Shown: positions 60,767-64,000 of the stretch, piece after piece
Position numbering within the stretch: position 1 is the first letter of the stretch
Layout: the number at the start of each line of letters is the position of its first letter
From: Burkholderiales bacterium
GTDB taxonomy: Bacteria > Pseudomonadota > Gammaproteobacteria > Burkholderiales > Burkholderiaceae_C
Direction of reading: 5' to 3'
Assembly (NCBI GenBank): GCA_028868825.1
Contig: JAGWTU010000004.1
Span: 102,020-166,019, forward strand
Length of the DNA: 64,000 nucleotides
The notes under the pieces: generated by a model
The model's database searches: none
What the model was told of the DNA's origin: nothing
Seen by the model: only the letters and a program-made list of their open reading frames with translations
Program-made: the position numbers and the translations under genes

Positions 60767-61963
60767 ATGAGTGAGAACACCGCACGCGTCTGCAATGCCG
60801 TCTCGGCGGCTGAACTGCAGCGCCGTTGGGCCGCCGTGCGCGCACGGATGCACGCGAGCGGCATCGACGCGCTGGTGATGCAGAACTCGAGCGACTGGGT
60901 GGGCGGCTACATCCGCTGGTTCACCAACCAGCCGGCGACCAACGGCTACCCGAGTTCGGCCGTCTTTGCGTTGGACGGCGGCATCAGCTTCATCGAGCAG
61001 GGCCCTGCCGGCCTCGTGCGCGAAAGCACGGCCGAGGAATTGGCCAGCACGGGCATCGCCAGGCGCCTGACGACGCCGAGCTACCCCTCGGTGCACTACA
61101 CCGGCGGCTACGACGCGGCGCTGGCCCTGGCCGAACTGCGCCGCCTGGGCGCCAGGCGCGTCGGCCTGGTGGCGCCGGCGGCGATGTACCACAGCTTCGG
61201 ACAGGCGCTGCGCGACGGTCTGGCCGACGTCGACGTGGTCGATGCCACCGACCTGGTGGACCGCATCAAGGCGATCAAGAGCACCGAAGAGCGTGCGCTT
61301 CTGCGCGAGGTGGCGGCCATGCAGGACGAGGTGATGGCCCGTGTGCGCGCCTTCATCCGCCCAGGCCTTCGCGACTTCGAGATCGCGGCCTACGCGCAGT
61401 ACGAAGGCCAGCGGCTGGGCAGCGAACAGGGGATCTTCCTGTGTTCGTCGGCGCCGCCGGGCACGGCTGCCAGTTTCCGGCCGCGGTCGATGCAGGGCCG
61501 TGTCCTGCAACCCGGCGACATGTTCTCGCTGCTGGTGGAGAACAACGGGGCCGGCGGCATGTACACCGAGCTGTCCCGCATCTTCGTCCTGGGCCGCGCC
61601 ACCCAGCAGCTGCGCGACACCCACGCGCTGGTGCTGCAGGCGCAGGCATACGCGTTGTCGCTGTTGAAACCGGGCGCTGCCTGCCGGGACATCTTTGCCG
61701 CGCATAACCGCTGGATGCAGGAGCACGGCCTCGCCGCGGAGCGCCGCCTGTCCGTGCACGGCATGGGCTGCGACATGGTCGAGCGGCCGCTGATCCGCGA
61801 CGACGAGGACATGTGCATCGCCAAGGACATGGCAATCGTCGTGCATCCCGGCGTGTTGACGTCAGAGATGTTCGTCCACAACACGGACATCTACCTCATC
61901 GACGCGGATGGGCCCGGCGAGTGTCTGCACCGCACTGCCAAACAGATATTCGAGATCGGCTGA
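60767..61963 (+). CDS. M24-fold (creatinase/prolidase-like) protein lacking canonical metal ligands
   Basis: This 398-residue protein has the two-domain pita-bread layout of creatinase and Xaa-Pro peptidases. At the five dinuclear-metal positions of M24 peptidases it shows substitutions: Glu258 and Glu268 for the two Asp (LLVENNGAGGMYTELSR), Cys335 for His (HGMGC), His360 for Glu (VVHPGV) and Asn372 for the last Glu. It is therefore more like metal-free creatinase, or inactive. It forms a two-gene unit with the preceding hydroxyacid-dehydrogenase-like gene. Confidence 0.82.
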   Translation: MSENTARVCNAVSAAELQRRWAAVRARMHASGIDALVMQNSSDWVGGYIRWFTNQPATNGYPSSAVFALDGGISFIEQGPAGLVRESTAEELASTGIARRLTTPSYPSVHYTGGYDAALALAELRRLGARRVGLVAPAAMYHSFGQALRDGLADVDVVDATDLVDRIKAIKSTEERALLREVAAMQDEVMARVRAFIRPGLRDFEIAAYAQYEGQRLGSEQGIFLCSSAPPGTAASFRPRSMQGRVLQPGDMFSLLVENNGAGGMYTELSRIFVLGRATQQLRDTHALVLQAQAYALSLLKPGAACRDIFAAHNRWMQEHGLAAERRLSVHGMGCDMVERPLIRDDEDMCIAKDMAIVVHPGVLTSEMFVHNTDIYLIDADGPGECLHRTAKQIFEIG

Positions 61964-62037
61964 CGCAATGGCTCAGGGCGCCCACGGCGAGACGCCGTGA
62001 ATCCGGCGCGGCGCCCGTCGGGCACCGATCCAAGTCA

Positions 62038-62055
62038 GGGCACAAATTTGTGCCC
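62038..62055. promoter_or_regulatory. Perfect 18-bp palindrome upstream of the second SDR gene
   Basis: GGGCACAAATTTGTGCCC is a perfect palindrome in the 204-bp gap before the SDR gene, 112 bp upstream of its GTG. It resembles a dimeric transcription-factor operator. The rest of the gap shows no gene. Confidence 0.6.
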
Positions 62056-62167
62056 ATGGCAATTTCCGATGACGTGCAGGGAGCGCACCACCTAGCATCG
62101 AATTCAGAGCCCGGGAACTTGTTTTCCGAGCCCCACCCCCGAATTCGAACGCCGAGAGGTAGCTCCC

Positions 62168-62974
62168 GTGACCCACGAACCCCGCGCCGCATTGCCCGGC
62201 AAGAAAGGCGATCGCCTCGCCGGCAAGGTCGCCGTCGTCACCGGCATCGCCGCCGGCATCGGCAAGGGCGTGGCGCTGATGTTCGCCCAGCAGGGCGCCC
62301 AGGTCGTCGGTTGCGACATCGACGCCGCGGGCGCCCGCAACACCGTCGACGAAGCGCAAGCGCAGGGTCTGGCGCTGACCAGCCTCCACCCGCTGGACCT
62401 GACCGAGCCGGCCGCGGTGCAGCGGCTGATGGACGAGACGGCGAAGCTGCACGGTGGCATCGACATCGTCGTCAACGCGGCCGCCTTCGGCGCCTTCAAA
62501 TGGCTCGAGGAGATGGATTACGAGATGGACTGGCGCAAGACGCTGGTCGGCGAGATCGACATCGTCTTCCTCGCGTGCAAGGCGGCCTGGCCGCATCTGA
62601 AGCGGCGCGGCGGCGGCTCGGTGATCAATTTCGCGTCGGCGAATGCGCGCATGGCGCTGCCGCTGTCGCCGGCGCTGGCGCATTGCGCCGGCAAGGGCGC
62701 CGTGCTGGCGATGAGCCGGCAACTGGCGATGGAAGGTTCTGCGCACGGCATCCGCGTCAACACGATCTCGCCCGCGCTCGTCGAGACCGCGGCCACGCGC
62801 CATCCGCTCGACCACATCGAGGGCTTCCGCGAGCACGTGCTCGCCAAGTTCATGGTCAAGCGACTCGGCCAGCCCGCGGACATCGGCTGGCTCGCGATCT
62901 ATCTCGCCTCCGACGAATCGACCTGGGTCACCGCCGCCGATTTCAATATCGACGGCGGCGCGACGGCCTGGTGA
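62168..62974 (+). CDS. SDR-family protein with His in place of the catalytic Tyr
   Basis: This 268-residue protein has the SDR cofactor motif VTGIAAGIGKG (24-34), NAAAF and the C-terminal ending typical of classical SDRs (WVTAADFNIDGGATAW). The usual Tyr-x3-Lys reads His172-Cys-Ala-Gly-Lys176 (AHCAGKGAV), so the catalytic Tyr is missing. It may be inactive or use another mechanism. The start is GTG at 62168; no ATG is available before the cofactor motif. Confidence 0.85.
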   Translation: MTHEPRAALPGKKGDRLAGKVAVVTGIAAGIGKGVALMFAQQGAQVVGCDIDAAGARNTVDEAQAQGLALTSLHPLDLTEPAAVQRLMDETAKLHGGIDIVVNAAAFGAFKWLEEMDYEMDWRKTLVGEIDIVFLACKAAWPHLKRRGGGSVINFASANARMALPLSPALAHCAGKGAVLAMSRQLAMEGSAHGIRVNTISPALVETAATRHPLDHIEGFREHVLAKFMVKRLGQPADIGWLAIYLASDESTWVTAADFNIDGGATAW

Positions 62975-63016
62975 TTCGAACCCTTGTTCCCTCGACTCCC
63001 ACGCCCGAGCAATCCG

Positions 63017-63193
63017 ATGCCAAATGCACTCGATTCGAAGCGCCGCACCATCGTGCTGGCATGCGCCGCTGCCATGGCCGGGCCGGCCGCGCGGGCACAG
63101 GACGCCCCACCCGGACCGCAGAACCGCCTCGACAACGCGACGTAGATCTTGTCGCTGGACAGGAACCACGACGGCTGCATCACGCGCGCCTGA
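63017..63193 (+). pseudogene. Broken exported EF-hand protein gene
   Basis: An ATG at 63017 opens a 42-codon frame with a signal peptide (RRTIVLACAAAMAGPAARAQDAP), stopping at TAG (63143-63145). The same frame continues as ILSLDRNHDGCITRA, a recognisable EF-hand calcium loop (D-x-N-x-D-G), then ends at TGA (63191-63193). This looks like the remains of a small secreted EF-hand protein broken by a nonsense mutation and truncated. Confidence 0.65.
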
Positions 63194-63204
63194 TGGCGCC
63201 CTCC

Positions 63205-64000
63205 TCAGCCAATCGACTTGGGGATATTCCAGCCGCTCAGGCCTTGCGAGAAGATGCGTGCTTCCAGCGAGGCGGGGTCGAGTACCGCAGCGCGCGGGCT
63301 GCTCTGTGCCCCGCGCGTGTAGTCGTAGATCACGCGTTCGGTCGTCACCATCGAGAAGCTGCCGGCATCGTCGACGAAGCCGGCCTCGCTGGCGCGGATC
63401 GCGTCGTGCCAGGCGGCGTCGCGGCGGAACTGCAGCAGGTCGTCGAGGTTGCGGAACCAGAATTCCTCGATGCCCGAGACAGCGTCGAGATCGGCCTTCT
63501 CGAACAGCGAGCCCTTGAAGTTGTCGCGCGGCACGTCCAGCGGCAGGTTGCGCAGGTATTTGCGCAGCAGCGGCCGTGCGGCGTTCAGGCGCTGATACGT
63601 CGCCGCATGGCTGCCGGTGAAGGCGGCGGCGAATTCGGCCTGCGTCGTGCCGGCCTTGCGCTTGAGGAAATGCAGCAGCTTGACGCCGCCGACACCGGCC
63701 TCGAATCCGGGCTCCTCGATCACCGTCTCCGGCACCGTCAGCGCGGCGACGAAATTGCCGTCGCCGAACTTGTGCGGCTGCATGCGCGCGACGTAGTCGG
63801 CCAGCCGCGTGCTGGCTTGGAAGCCGGCGAAATCGTCGACGACATGGTCGGCGAAATTGTCCCATTCCATCTTCGACAGCGGATGGATCAGCATGCTGTC
63901 GTCGATGCCGCTGACCGAGTAATGCTGGACATAGCGGCGGAAGGTCTGCATGACCCCCGGGCAGGTGATCATCAGCGCGACGTGGATGATGCCCCACTCG
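63205..64000 (-). CDS. EthD-domain protein (5' end outside window)
   Basis: The frame is open to the right edge (reading EWGIIHVALMITCPG), so the gene probably starts beyond 64000; a start at Met (63972) would give 255 residues. It has at least one EthD-type ferredoxin-like barrel (LLHFLKRKAGTTQAEFAAAFTGSHAATYQRLNAARPLLRKYLRN) and a second related half near the C-terminus (VSGIEEFWFRNLDDLLQFRRDAAWHDAI). EthD domains occur in accessory or degradative proteins for ethers and polyketide-like compounds. The substrate is unknown. Confidence 0.8.
   Translation of the reverse strand, partial: EWGIIHVALMITCPGVMQTFRRYVQHYSVSGIDDSMLIHPLSKMEWDNFADHVVDDFAGFQASTRLADYVARMQPHKFGDGNFVAALTVPETVIEEPGFEAGVGGVKLLHFLKRKAGTTQAEFAAAFTGSHAATYQRLNAARPLLRKYLRNLPLDVPRDNFKGSLFEKADLDAVSGIEEFWFRNLDDLLQFRRDAAWHDAIRASEAGFVDDAGSFSMVTTERVIYDYTRGAQSSPRAAVLDPASLEARIFSQGLSGWNIPKSIG

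Noticed and set aside
62970..62990. GATTCGAACCC after the SDR gene as a second attachment site (tRNA T-arm remnant)
   Set aside because: It reads like an inverted T-loop, but the flanks do not form a T-stem and do not match the tRNA-Thr 3' end at 50.7 kb.
50735..64000. Calling the whole right end a defined genomic island
   Set aside because: Only an integrase and repeats are seen. There is no second attachment site, transfer gene or clear base-composition break, so the boundaries cannot be supported.

Overview
The window is high-GC chromosomal DNA of a betaproteobacterium, most likely of the order Burkholderiales (Rubrivivax/Leptothrix-like). This is inferred from the arrangement of the cell-wall/division (dcw) cluster, the petABC-sspA-sspB block, the type-A RNase P RNA, MurD and MurE features and the codon bias. 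No species call is made.

Layout. 1-7 kb: the C-terminal part of an FNR-type regulator, the RNase P RNA gene, a Bcr/CflA drug-efflux pump, a secreted alpha-carbonic anhydrase, a thiamine-diphosphate enzyme translationally coupled to a GNAT acetyltransferase, an MscS-type channel and a UspA protein. 7.2-24.4 kb: a complete, tightly overlapping dcw operon (mraZ-rsmH-ftsL-ftsI-murE-murF-mraY-murD-ftsW-murG-murC-ddlB-ftsQ-ftsA-ftsZ), preceded by a sigma70-like promoter overlapping 10-bp-spaced MraZ boxes. 24.4-30.4 kb: a detoxification/uptake block (arylamine N-acetyltransferase, two glutathione transferases, an ABC importer, an SGNH hydrolase) lying between ftsZ and lpxC. 30.5-34.6 kb: lpxC, a small membrane protein, a DegS/AlgW-like protease, a NIF3-family protein and pdxA.

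34.6-43.3 kb is the most interesting part: a sulfur-compound respiration and handling cluster. It holds a CsoR/RcnR/FrmR-family repressor, a divergent exported TPR protein, a Tat-exported molybdopterin oxidoreductase with its four-cluster ferredoxin and NrfD-type membrane subunit (PsrABC/PhsABC-like), a tiny exported Lys-rich peptide ending in Gly-Gly-Cys, a split YeeE/YedE (thiosulfate-uptake-type) pair, and a periplasmic tandem rhodanese with one inactive domain. Two promoter regions each carry an FNR-like box and a 16-bp ATACC-type inverted repeat. A related repeat lies upstream of the repressor gene. This suggests joint control by anaerobiosis and by the CsoR-family sensor.

43.4-50.7 kb: a DUF1631 protein, mscL, the cytochrome bc1 operon petABC with a strong intrinsic terminator, sspA-sspB and tRNA-Thr(UGU). 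50.7-52.4 kb: a tyrosine integrase abutting the tRNA gene, plus a short anonymous remnant. 52.4-64 kb: an accessory catabolic region holding an HpaD-like ring-cleavage dioxygenase with a divergent LysR regulator, a PYROXD2/phytoene-desaturase-like oxidoreductase, two SDRs, a GlcD-like FAD oxidase, a second LysR, a 2-hydroxyacid-dehydrogenase-like protein, a creatinase/M24-fold protein, a broken EF-hand gene and an EthD-domain protein running off the end. Three of these enzymes lack canonical catalytic or metal-binding residues. All coordinates and motifs were read by eye. No database search was run.
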